6,298 bases of DNA from Thermoflavifilum sp. (lineage in GTDB: Bacteria > Bacteroidota > Bacteroidia > Chitinophagales > Chitinophagaceae). A program made the position numbers and the translations under genes. Numbering within the stretch: position 1 is the first letter of the stretch; each line of letters opens with the position of its first letter. Under the pieces are notes generated by a model. That model was not told where the DNA came from, made no database searches, and was given only the letters and a program-made list of their open reading frames with translations. The stretch covers positions 1 through 6,298 of the forward strand of contig JADGHY010000129.1 in NCBI GenBank assembly GCA_019683625.1. The letters run 5' to 3'. Positions 1 to 4,998 of this stretch are shown here, piece by piece.

Positions 1-8
1 GATATAGG

Positions 9-34
9 AAACCCCGCCAGAGGCGGGGTTTTTT
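9..34 (+). terminator. Strong intrinsic terminator of an upstream plus-strand unit
   Basis: A perfect 10-bp stem (9-18 with 22-31, core CCCCGCC/GGCGGGG) closes on the three-base loop AGA and runs into six T residues (29-34). This is a textbook Rho-independent terminator reading on the + strand. The gene it serves lies to the left of the window. The A residues on the 5' side of the stem could let it work partly in the reverse direction, but the T-tract is best placed for + strand transcripts. Confidence 0.92.
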
Positions 35-160
35 GTGCATTAACCCAAATTTTACAGATCACAAAAAATTTTTTTGAAAAAATATTTGAAAATATCATTT
101 CCTTACATATCTTTATCCTGTCATTTGAGAGAAAGTTATTATGTAACCAAACCATGGCCT
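35..160. other. AT-rich intergenic stretch, possible promoter region
   Basis: This stretch has runs of A and T (for example the T-run at 69-75 and the A-run at 77-82) and no convincing coding signal. The best match to the Bacteroidota -7 box is AATATTTG at 81-88, one mismatch from TAnnTTTG, with no clear -33 element at the right distance. It may drive the small ORF that follows, but this is weak. An in-frame TTG at 74-76 would extend that ORF upstream, but the added residues show no signal and TTG starts are uncommon. Confidence 0.3.
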
Positions 161-367
161 ATGAAAAACCAGCTCTCCTGGATACTTATACCCATTTTGA
201 TCATTTTTTCCCCTTTCATAAGCTGGAATGATATTCATCTCCCGGGCATGGGCTGGGTGCCTATTCCCGAGGAAGATGATGGCTATGACCATATCCGGAA
301 AAACCCCTTTACGGGTGGTGTTGCCTGTGAAAAACTACCTGTAAGGAAACGAGTGTGGGCTTTCTGA
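161..367 (+). CDS. Hypothetical small protein with hydrophobic N-terminus (68 aa, doubtful)
   Basis: I do not recognise this protein. Reading from the ATG at 161 it is 68 residues. Lys2 is followed by a hydrophobic stretch (about residues 7-20, WILIPILIIFSPFI) that could be a signal peptide or a single membrane segment. The rest is polar: an acidic patch (EEDD, about residues 41-44), then a basic end (KLPVRKRVWAF). It stands alone between the terminator at 9-34 and the hairpin at 405-428, so it could be a single-gene unit. Against it: no Shine-Dalgarno or strong -7 box, an unremarkable composition, and a length that can arise by chance. The frame stays open upstream to a TTG at 74 (97 residues), but the ATG gives a normal exported-protein start. 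Treat it as a candidate only. Confidence 0.3.
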   Translation: MKNQLSWILIPILIIFSPFISWNDIHLPGMGWVPIPEEDDGYDHIRKNPFTGGVACEKLPVRKRVWAF

Positions 368-404
368 TTGAGGGGAAGGCTCATGATTAAAGGGTTACTG
401 AACA

Positions 405-435
405 CCCGGTATAATTCCTTATACCGGGCTATTTT
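405..435 (+). terminator. Perfect hairpin, probable terminator of the small ORF
   Basis: CCCGGTATAA (405-414) and TTATACCGGG (419-428) are exact reverse complements separated by the loop TTCC. The + strand continues CTATTTT, a short and interrupted T-tract, so termination on + is plausible but weaker than at 9-34. The minus-strand reading has no T-tract after the stem. The hairpin lies 38 bp past the stop of the 68-residue ORF, which is a sensible distance for its terminator. Confidence 0.55.
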
Positions 436-541
436 AACCTAAAATTTCCTGCTGGCTTTTGCCACGGGATTTGTCTTCTTCCCGAAATGGTGTACAAGAT
501 AGCTTATCCGCTTCAACCTGTTTTAACCTGAACGCATCGCC
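436..541. other. Gap between two plus-strand hairpins, no convincing gene
   Basis: No supported gene was found here. The minus strand stays open from 619 down to 434 (61 codons), but the upper part overlaps the DUF3606 gene in another frame, the composition is not protein-like, and I recognise no domain. The words TTTTAACCT (432-440) and TTTTAACCTG (521-530) repeat. The stretch is framed by two + strand hairpins, so a short + transcript ending at 566 is conceivable, but I see no TAnnTTTG box for it. Confidence 0.3.
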
Positions 542-566
542 GGGACTTTTAGGAGTCCCATTTTTT
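542..566 (+). terminator. Intrinsic terminator reading +, overlapping the convergent DUF3606 stop codon
   Basis: GGGACT (542-547) pairs with AGTCCC (554-559) around the six-base loop TTTAGG. One A follows and then six T residues (561-566). The hairpin plus T-tract order is correct only for + strand transcription. On the minus strand the stem is followed by GGCGATGCG, so it is not a typical terminator for the DUF3606 gene, although a stem just past that stop codon could protect its mRNA 3' end. The last T residues form part of the DUF3606 stop codon (567-565 on the minus strand). Confidence 0.65.
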
Positions 567-792
567 ATGCTGTTTCCGCTGTAACAGACGTAGTAAATTG
601 CCTGCCAGGATGCCGGCAAATGTATTTTTCTACTTCTGCTACCACGGCCGAGCCCACTACCTGAATCGTTGCCTGGAGCTCTTCCAATGTCATGCGGTAT
701 CGTTCAAGCCAGTACGATGCGGTAAGCGGATCGTCGAGCTGAATACGCGCCACATCGCGTGAGAAGGCAAAATTTGCCGTGTTCCTTTCCAT
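565..792 (-). CDS. DUF3606 domain-containing small protein (75 aa)
   Basis: This small cytoplasmic protein has no signal peptide or membrane segment. Residues about 12-58 match the DUF3606 pattern as I know it: an R-D-x-x-R-I opening (RDVARIQL), then a tyrosine-tryptophan helix (ASYWLERY), a middle helix starting TLEELQATIQ, the glycine turn VVGSA, and a final helix VVAEVEKYI. Family members are typically 55-80 residues, and their function is unknown. The tail after residue 58 (CRHPGRQFTTSVTAETA) lies outside the domain. I chose the ATG at 792; the frame continues to a TTG at 822, but the extra ten residues are hydrophobic and unlike the family start. It is a monocistronic minus-strand gene with a TAACTTTG -7 box about 83 bp upstream. 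The domain call rests on remembered motif similarity; no search was run. Confidence 0.75.
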   Translation of the reverse strand: MERNTANFAFSRDVARIQLDDPLTASYWLERYRMTLEELQATIQVVGSAVVAEVEKYICRHPGRQFTTSVTAETA

Positions 793-874
793 AACCCTGA
801 GGTTTAAAAGTGTGAAAAACAATTCCTGTGGCGAGGTGAGAAGGAGTACCTGACTGAACGAACTAATCCCTTAC

Positions 875-882
875 CAAAGTTA
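875..882 (-). promoter_or_regulatory. Bacteroidota-type -7 box for the DUF3606 gene
   Basis: On the minus strand the bases read TAACTTTG, an exact fit to the TAnnTTTG consensus of the primary sigma factor in Bacteroidota. Transcription would begin around 868-871, giving a leader of roughly 75-80 bases before the ATG at 792. No good TTTG -33 element is seen at the usual 17-23 bp upstream, where the sequence is mostly T and A. Confidence 0.5.
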
Positions 883-939
883 AATATTTACTGAAAGAAA
901 AATATTTTTTTGCCGTGAATTTTTTTGTGAAAATCCGCA

Positions 940-1013
940 TTGCGTAAGGTTTACACAATTATTGTAAACTTGGTTATTGCGCAAATTCAAACCCATTATT
1001 TCTATCTGCGCAA
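940..1013. repeat. Cluster of three TTGCGCAA-like octamers
   Basis: TTGCGTAA (940-947), TTGCGCAA (977-984, a perfect 8-bp palindrome) and CTGCGCAA (1006-1013) lie within 74 bp, with starts 37 and 29 bp apart. The first two flank the GTTTACA palindrome at 949-969. Each outer copy differs from the central one by a single base. These could be binding sites for one regulator, but short words can recur by chance. Confidence 0.35.
949..969. repeat. 21-bp interrupted palindrome GTTTACA-N7-TGTAAAC
   Basis: GTTTACA (949-955) and TGTAAAC (963-969) are exact reverse complements separated by seven bases (CAATTAT). There is no T-tract after it on either strand, so it is a better candidate operator than terminator. 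It lies about 70 bp upstream of the DUF3606 -7 box, a distance more typical of an activator or of looping repression than of direct promoter occlusion. The cognate regulator is unknown. Confidence 0.5.
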
Positions 1014-1038
1014 CCACACGCGAAACAATTATATCAAA

Positions 1039-1071
1039 CCTTCTTAAGCTGCAGAACAGGCTACGAAGAGG
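1039..1071 (-). terminator. Weak hairpin downstream of the GH28 gene
   Basis: On the minus strand CCTCTT pairs with AAGAAGG with one bulged base. The inner part is irregular, and the stem is followed by TTTGATATAATTG, which is only partly T-rich. It begins 10 bp past the GH28 stop codon, the expected place for a terminator. The stem is imperfect and the T-tract poor, so this is a tentative call. Confidence 0.25.
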
Positions 1072-1080
1072 AACATGTCA

Positions 1081-2718
1081 TTACTCCCGGATCAACACTT
1101 GATCGGGCTGAAGTTGATGCCATGCTATTTGTTGACTGGGCAGGCTGGCGGGGATATGAATTTGCCTGGTTCGGCTGCCAGCTATCACAATGGGATGAGT
1201 GGTGCTTTCTGCAAATAAAAAGCCTGTTAAATCAATTTCATCCACATCCCAAAGGTTTATCAAAGGACCTGTGGTATTTTTCACGGCCACCGTCCGGAAG
1301 GCAATATCTTTAGCATAAGCAAGCTGAACGCCCTGTTCGGTTTGCATGTGCATGTCAGTGAAGAAGATTCGTTCCACCGGCATCTCCGGCAGTCCTCTGA
1401 TCACAATAGCCGATGCGGCCCCATTCACCTGAATATCACTTAAATGGAAATCAGTAAATCGGGGAGTTTCGGCTGTTATGGGCTGGACTGTGGTATCGCG
1501 TGCGGATGATTGTTCATAATAAGTATCGAACAATACAGCTTCATTGGCAATGTCGTGCATATAAATGCGATCAAGGTAAATATTCCTTACCCAGCCACCA
1601 CTTCCCCTGCGGCTTTTGATGCGAATACCTATATCGGTATTGATGAAATTGCAATTGGTCACGTAAATATTTTTTATTCCGCCATCGGTATTGCTGCCAA
1701 TCACAAACCCGCCATGGCCGTGATATACAATGCAATCGGCAACCAATACATTCTGCAACGCTGCAGAGGAATCGGCATACCGGCTGGGGCTTGATTTCAT
1801 GCAAATACCATCATCTCCGGCATTGACCGTACAACGATAAACAATGATATTTTTCCCTCCGCTGATATCAATGCCATCGCCATTTTGTGCCCACCAGGCA
1901 TTGTTTACTTTCACATCTTTAATCATCACCTGCTGGCAATAGTTGGGGTAAAGGGCAAACTTAGGCGAGTTTTTCAGCGTAACTCCTTCTATCCACACAT
2001 TCTTGCAACGTACCAGCAGTACCATATAGGGCCGCAGATAATCGCGTGCCGGCAAGTAATCGGCTGCAGTAAGTTTTTTCCCGGCCTGTTTGAGTTGTTT
2101 TAGATATTGCTCTCCGTCCCGCGCTTCGGCACTGGGCCACCAGATTTTCCCGTCGTCACTCAGCACACCTCCTTTCTGCAAGAGGGCTTTCCACTGGGCC
2201 GAAGTAAGCTTTTCTTTTTTCACCGGACGCCAGCTATCACCCGAACCATCCATGATGCCTTCCCCCGTAATGGCTACATCTTCCAGATCATATCCTGAAA
2301 TGGGAGAAGCCACCACAAAGTTAGACGAGCGCGGCGGCTGAATAATCGGATACTGGCTATGATCTGGCGTAAACAAGAGGATGGCACCGCGATCCAGATG
2401 AAGCTCAATATGGCTACGAAGTTGAATGGGCCCTGTTAACCACAATCCGGGTGGAATCACTACTACGCCGCCACCGGCAGCCGCGCAGGTATCAATCGCT
2501 TGTTGAATATACTTTGTATTTAACGTTTGCCCATCGGGCTTTGCACCAAACTGCACAATATTGAATACCCGATCGGGAATATGAGGTTTTTCCCACAAGG
2601 AAAAAGGAAAAGGAGCCGTGCGCACATAATCTGCCAGTGTTCTTTCATGCACGACTGGCTGGGCATAACCCATCAGGGAAATGCTTATTAAATAACTCAG
2701 GAAAAAAAGATATTTCAT
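1081..2718 (-). CDS. Secreted glycoside hydrolase family 28 protein (polygalacturonase-like)
   Basis: This is a predicted exported pectin-degrading enzyme. GH28 enzymes hydrolyse alpha-1,4 galacturonic acid or related pectic linkages by inversion, using a right-handed parallel beta-helix. From the ATG at 2718 it has 545 residues, with a signal peptide (MKYLFFLSYL..., likely cut after GYA, residue 19). The N-terminal pectate-lyase-like start contains FNIVQFGAKPDG (about 52-63). The four GH28 motifs are all present in order: N-x-D as NGDGID (279-284), DD in GDDGICMKS (301-309), GHG (334-336) and RIK (366-368). Asp281, Asp302, Asp303 and His335 are the expected catalytic residues. A lysine-rich insert (about 160-230) ends at DYLRPYMV, as in the larger Bacteroidota GH28 subfamily. 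A start at 2730 (MIAGMKYL) is possible, but 2718 begins the signal peptide cleanly and leaves a normal leader after the -7 box. No SusC/SusD or transporter is adjacent. Exo or endo action and exact substrate cannot be settled from sequence. Confidence 0.9.
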   Translation of the reverse strand: MKYLFFLSYLISISLMGYAQPVVHERTLADYVRTAPFPFSLWEKPHIPDRVFNIVQFGAKPDGQTLNTKYIQQAIDTCAAAGGGVVVIPPGLWLTGPIQLRSHIELHLDRGAILLFTPDHSQYPIIQPPRSSNFVVASPISGYDLEDVAITGEGIMDGSGDSWRPVKKEKLTSAQWKALLQKGGVLSDDGKIWWPSAEARDGEQYLKQLKQAGKKLTAADYLPARDYLRPYMVLLVRCKNVWIEGVTLKNSPKFALYPNYCQQVMIKDVKVNNAWWAQNGDGIDISGGKNIIVYRCTVNAGDDGICMKSSPSRYADSSAALQNVLVADCIVYHGHGGFVIGSNTDGGIKNIYVTNCNFINTDIGIRIKSRRGSGGWVRNIYLDRIYMHDIANEAVLFDTYYEQSSARDTTVQPITAETPRFTDFHLSDIQVNGAASAIVIRGLPEMPVERIFFTDMHMQTEQGVQLAYAKDIAFRTVAVKNTTGPLINLWDVDEIDLTGFLFAESTTHPIVIAGSRTRQIHIPASLPSQQIAWHQLQPDQVLIRE

Positions 2719-2745
2719 GCCGGCAATCATTTATGCAATGGATTT

Positions 2746-2753
2746 CAAAAGTA
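2746..2753 (-). promoter_or_regulatory. Bacteroidota-type -7 box for the GH28 gene
   Basis: The minus strand reads TACTTTTG, an exact match to TAnnTTTG. Transcription would start near 2740, leaving about 22 bases before the ATG at 2718 but only about 10 before the ATG at 2730, which favours the shorter protein. No convincing TTTG -33 element stands at the standard spacing; a minus-strand TTTTG at 2788-2792 is too far away. Confidence 0.5.
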
Positions 2754-2841
2754 AACAAATACACGAAATTTTTTAAGATGTAATCTGCAAAAGCTTCTGA
2801 TGGGGAAGAAAACAGGTTCCTTCTGAATAACTGAAATGCTG

Positions 2842-2849
2842 TACCTTAG
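2842..2849 (+). promoter_or_regulatory. Possible -7 box for the M1 peptidase gene
   Basis: TACCTTAG differs from TAnnTTTG at one position and lies 21 bp before the ATG at 2871. A weak TTCTG (2821-2825) sits at a plausible -33 distance. It would share the divergent intergenic region with the GH28 promoter. The match is imperfect, so the call is tentative. Confidence 0.3.
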
Positions 2850-2870
2850 TCGGGTGCAATTCATTTGTAT

Positions 2871-4748
2871 ATGAAGATGTTTTTATCTACCTGTTTGCTC
2901 GGGCTTTTAGCCCTGATGCTATCTGGTGGTGCTTCGGCACAAGATACATTGCCTATGCCGCGCAATGTGATGCAGGCTTATGAAAAAGGCACACGCAGCT
3001 TAACGGGTGAACCGGGAAAATATTATTGGCAAAATCAGGCTCACTATACCATAGATGTGCATTTTACACCCGAAACCCGACTTATCTGGGGGAAAGAAAC
3101 CATCAGGTATGTCAACAATAGTCCGGATACTTTATCCTATTTCTGGTTTAAGCTGTATCCCAATTTTTATCAACGAGGTGCTGCCCGCTCTACTGCTGTG
3201 CTTCCGCAGGACTTAACAGATGGTGTACAAATAGGTACTTATGCCATAAATGGTGTTGCGCAAGATCCGGGACGACTCAATATCAGAGGCACCAACATGA
3301 TCATGCCTGCTCCTCATCCGCTGATGCCGCACGATTCCGTGCAAATTGAATTGGCTTTTAATTATGTGTTAAACAAAACTTCGCACCAACGCACCGGTGA
3401 AATTGAGGAGGGTGCTTATTTTATTGCGTATTTCTTCCCCCGCCTGGCCGTTTACGACGATATAGATGGCTGGAACAGCTTTCCCTACAATGGTTTACAA
3501 GAGTTTTACAATGATTTTTGTGATTTTGATGTGCGTATTCATGTGCCTGATCATTATGTGGTTTGGGCAACAGGAGATTTAATCAATGCGGATGAAGTGT
3601 TGCAACCCGCCATTGTTGCTCGATTGCATGAAGCAGAATCACAGGATAATATTCGCTTCGTAATAGACAGCAATGATATCCAACTTCAGCAGGTCACTAT
3701 CCATCGGCCAATAAATGTTTGGCATTATGTGGCGCATCATGTAACCGATTTTGTGTTTGCCACCAGCAATCATTATGTATGGCAATCGACCAGCCTGGTT
3801 GTGGATTCGGCCACAGGCCGGCGTACCCGTGTAGATGCCGTATATGATCCCAGGCATACGGATTATGCTGAAGTGATTGATTTTGCCCGAAAAACCGTGG
3901 AAGGAATCAGCTATTATTTTCCCCACTGGCCTTATCCCTATCCACATGAAACCGTTGTAGATGGCTTAGATCAGATGGAATATCCCATGATGGTCAATGA
4001 TAATCCGCTGAGCAACAGGGCTTCGACTATCGAACTTACCGATCACGAAATTTTCCATACCCTGTTTCCCTTTTTCATGGGCACCAATGAAACCAAATAT
4101 GCCTGGATGGATGAAGGATGGGCAACATTGGGAGAATGGATATTAACGCCCTATATTGATAGCACCATTCACGATCCGTACGGCATGCAGGCTTATGATC
4201 ATTTTGCGGGCACGGAACTGGATTTGCCCATCATCACATTAAGCACGCAACAGGAAGGAACCGATTATTACCTGAATGCTTATCCCAAACCCGCCTTGGG
4301 TTATCTATATGTACGCGACATGTTGGGCAATGATTTGTTTCAAAAAGCTCTTCACCATTATATGCAAGCCTGGCACGGAAAACATCCTATCCCTTACGAC
4401 TTTTTCTATGCCATGAACGCCGGCGCAGGCAGGAATCTTAACTGGTTCTGGAAAAAATGGTTTTTTGATGCCGGTTTCCCTGATCTGGCCATTAGCCGGG
4501 TAAGCCATCATGGCCATAAATATACCGTAATCATTCGTTCAATTGGAAATAAACCTGTACCTATTCACCTGAAAGCCTACTTGCAGAATGGCGACAGCCT
4601 GGAAATACATCGGGATATCTCCTGCTGGGAAAAAGGAAATACCGAAGTGATGATCCCCATCAAAACTCCTGTTCCGATTACACACCTGGTGCTGGGAAGC
4701 TTATATGATGCAGATGTCGATCAATCCAATAACGTGTATAGATTCTGA
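2871..4748 (+). CDS. Secreted M1-family zinc metallopeptidase (625 aa)
   Basis: This is a predicted exported zinc aminopeptidase of the M1 (gluzincin) family, which removes N-terminal residues from peptides. The signal peptide covers residues 1-23 (MKMFLSTCLLGLLALM..., cut after ASA, before Gln24), so it should act in the periplasm or outside. The N-terminal beta-domain (about 40-240) is followed by the exopeptidase motif MEYP (369-372), the local counterpart of GAMEN. The catalytic HEXXH is HEIFH (392-396), and the third zinc ligand Glu415 lies exactly 18 residues later in WMDEGWAT. Tyr471 in YPKPALGY is the likely transition-state tyrosine. A helical part with WFWKKWFFDAGFPDL (from 525) precedes a C-terminal beta-sandwich. 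All key residues are intact. I took the ATG at 2871; the frame also opens with TTG at 2865, which adds only two residues. It is divergent from the GH28 gene and followed by a 250-bp gap. Peptide specificity is not readable. Confidence 0.92.
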   Translation: MKMFLSTCLLGLLALMLSGGASAQDTLPMPRNVMQAYEKGTRSLTGEPGKYYWQNQAHYTIDVHFTPETRLIWGKETIRYVNNSPDTLSYFWFKLYPNFYQRGAARSTAVLPQDLTDGVQIGTYAINGVAQDPGRLNIRGTNMIMPAPHPLMPHDSVQIELAFNYVLNKTSHQRTGEIEEGAYFIAYFFPRLAVYDDIDGWNSFPYNGLQEFYNDFCDFDVRIHVPDHYVVWATGDLINADEVLQPAIVARLHEAESQDNIRFVIDSNDIQLQQVTIHRPINVWHYVAHHVTDFVFATSNHYVWQSTSLVVDSATGRRTRVDAVYDPRHTDYAEVIDFARKTVEGISYYFPHWPYPYPHETVVDGLDQMEYPMMVNDNPLSNRASTIELTDHEIFHTLFPFFMGTNETKYAWMDEGWATLGEWILTPYIDSTIHDPYGMQAYDHFAGTELDLPIITLSTQQEGTDYYLNAYPKPALGYLYVRDMLGNDLFQKALHHYMQAWHGKHPIPYDFFYAMNAGAGRNLNWFWKKWFFDAGFPDLAISRVSHHGHKYTVIIRSIGNKPVPIHLKAYLQNGDSLEIHRDISCWEKGNTEVMIPIKTPVPITHLVLGSLYDADVDQSNNVYRF

Positions 4749-4998
4749 AAAAAGACTTGCAACACGCAGCACTCATCCTTTTGAAGGGTGATGAACTGGC
4801 TTGTTTCACCGAATATTTTTCCGGATCGGATAAAGAATGGTTTGCTGAGTTTGCATGATAAAAACGATAAACGACTCCCGATAGGTTTGCAGATGCATTT
4901 AAACATGCCGTAAACACCTCAGGCTCTTCTTTCCCCAGCAGCGTTGAGCCCATCCAAAAGCGCCATTATCGTTATATTTGCGAAAATTCAAAGACGAT
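4749..4998. other. Intergenic gap between the M1 peptidase gene and lepA
   Basis: No convincing gene is present. The + frame 4757-4858 (TTG start, 33 codons) reads like protein in its middle (LLKGDELACFTEYFSG) and stops at TGA. Another piece, after 4886, reads FADAFKHAVNTSGSS up to the lepA promoter. Neither has an ATG. Minus-strand ORFs that cross this gap also run into the M1 gene and resemble no family I know. A hairpin at 4773-4791 (8 bp, one G-T pair, loop TTG) has no T-tract behind it on the + strand, so it is not a clear terminator for the peptidase gene. Confidence 0.5.
4973..4980 (+). promoter_or_regulatory. Bacteroidota-type -7 box for lepA
   Basis: TATATTTG is an exact TAnnTTTG match placed 18 bp before the lepA ATG. 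Transcription would begin near 4985, leaving a leader of about 14 bases. The nearest TTG upstream (4944-4946) is about 26 bp away, slightly longer than the usual -33 spacing. lepA therefore appears to have its own promoter instead of being read only from the peptidase gene. Confidence 0.6.

Larger units (their letters stand above)
823..1080. other. Regulatory intergenic region between the DUF3606 gene and the GH28 gene
   Basis: This AT-rich region has no supported ORF. It contains the DUF3606 -7 box (875-882), poly-T runs at 905-911 and 920-926, an interrupted palindrome (949-969), three TTGCGCAA-like octamers (940-947, 977-984, 1006-1013) and a weak hairpin just past the GH28 stop (1039-1071). 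Because both flanking genes read on the minus strand, it is the 3' flank of the GH28 gene and the 5' control region of the DUF3606 gene. Confidence 0.6.

Noticed and set aside
434..619. Minus-strand 61-codon ORF beginning inside the DUF3606 gene
   Set aside because: It overlaps the better-supported DUF3606 gene in another frame, crosses the 542-566 hairpin, and shows no recognisable domain or start signal.
949..969. The GTTTACA palindrome as the GH28 terminator
   Set aside because: The bases after it on the minus strand (CTTACGCAATGCGG) are not T-rich, and it lies more than 110 bp past the GH28 stop.
1122..2341. Several ORFs of 63-94 codons on the + strand and one of 77 codons on the minus strand
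   Set aside because: All lie inside the GH28 gene, whose reading frame has a signal peptide and all four catalytic motifs. They are frame shadows.
3639..4517. Minus-strand ORFs of 102 and 70 codons
   Set aside because: They are antisense to the M1 peptidase gene, including the region following its zinc-binding motif, and carry no family signal.
4773..4791. Hairpin as a terminator for the M1 peptidase gene
   Set aside because: The stem is reasonable (8 bp, one wobble), but the + strand after it reads TGAACTGGC with no T-tract. The A-run at 4748-4753 is about 20 bp away on the wrong side for + strand termination.
4678..4953. Minus-strand 91-codon ORF covering the M1/lepA gap
   Set aside because: It runs into the 3' end of the M1 gene and has a serine/cysteine-rich composition with no recognisable domain. 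An overlapping 61-codon ORF in another frame is equally weak.
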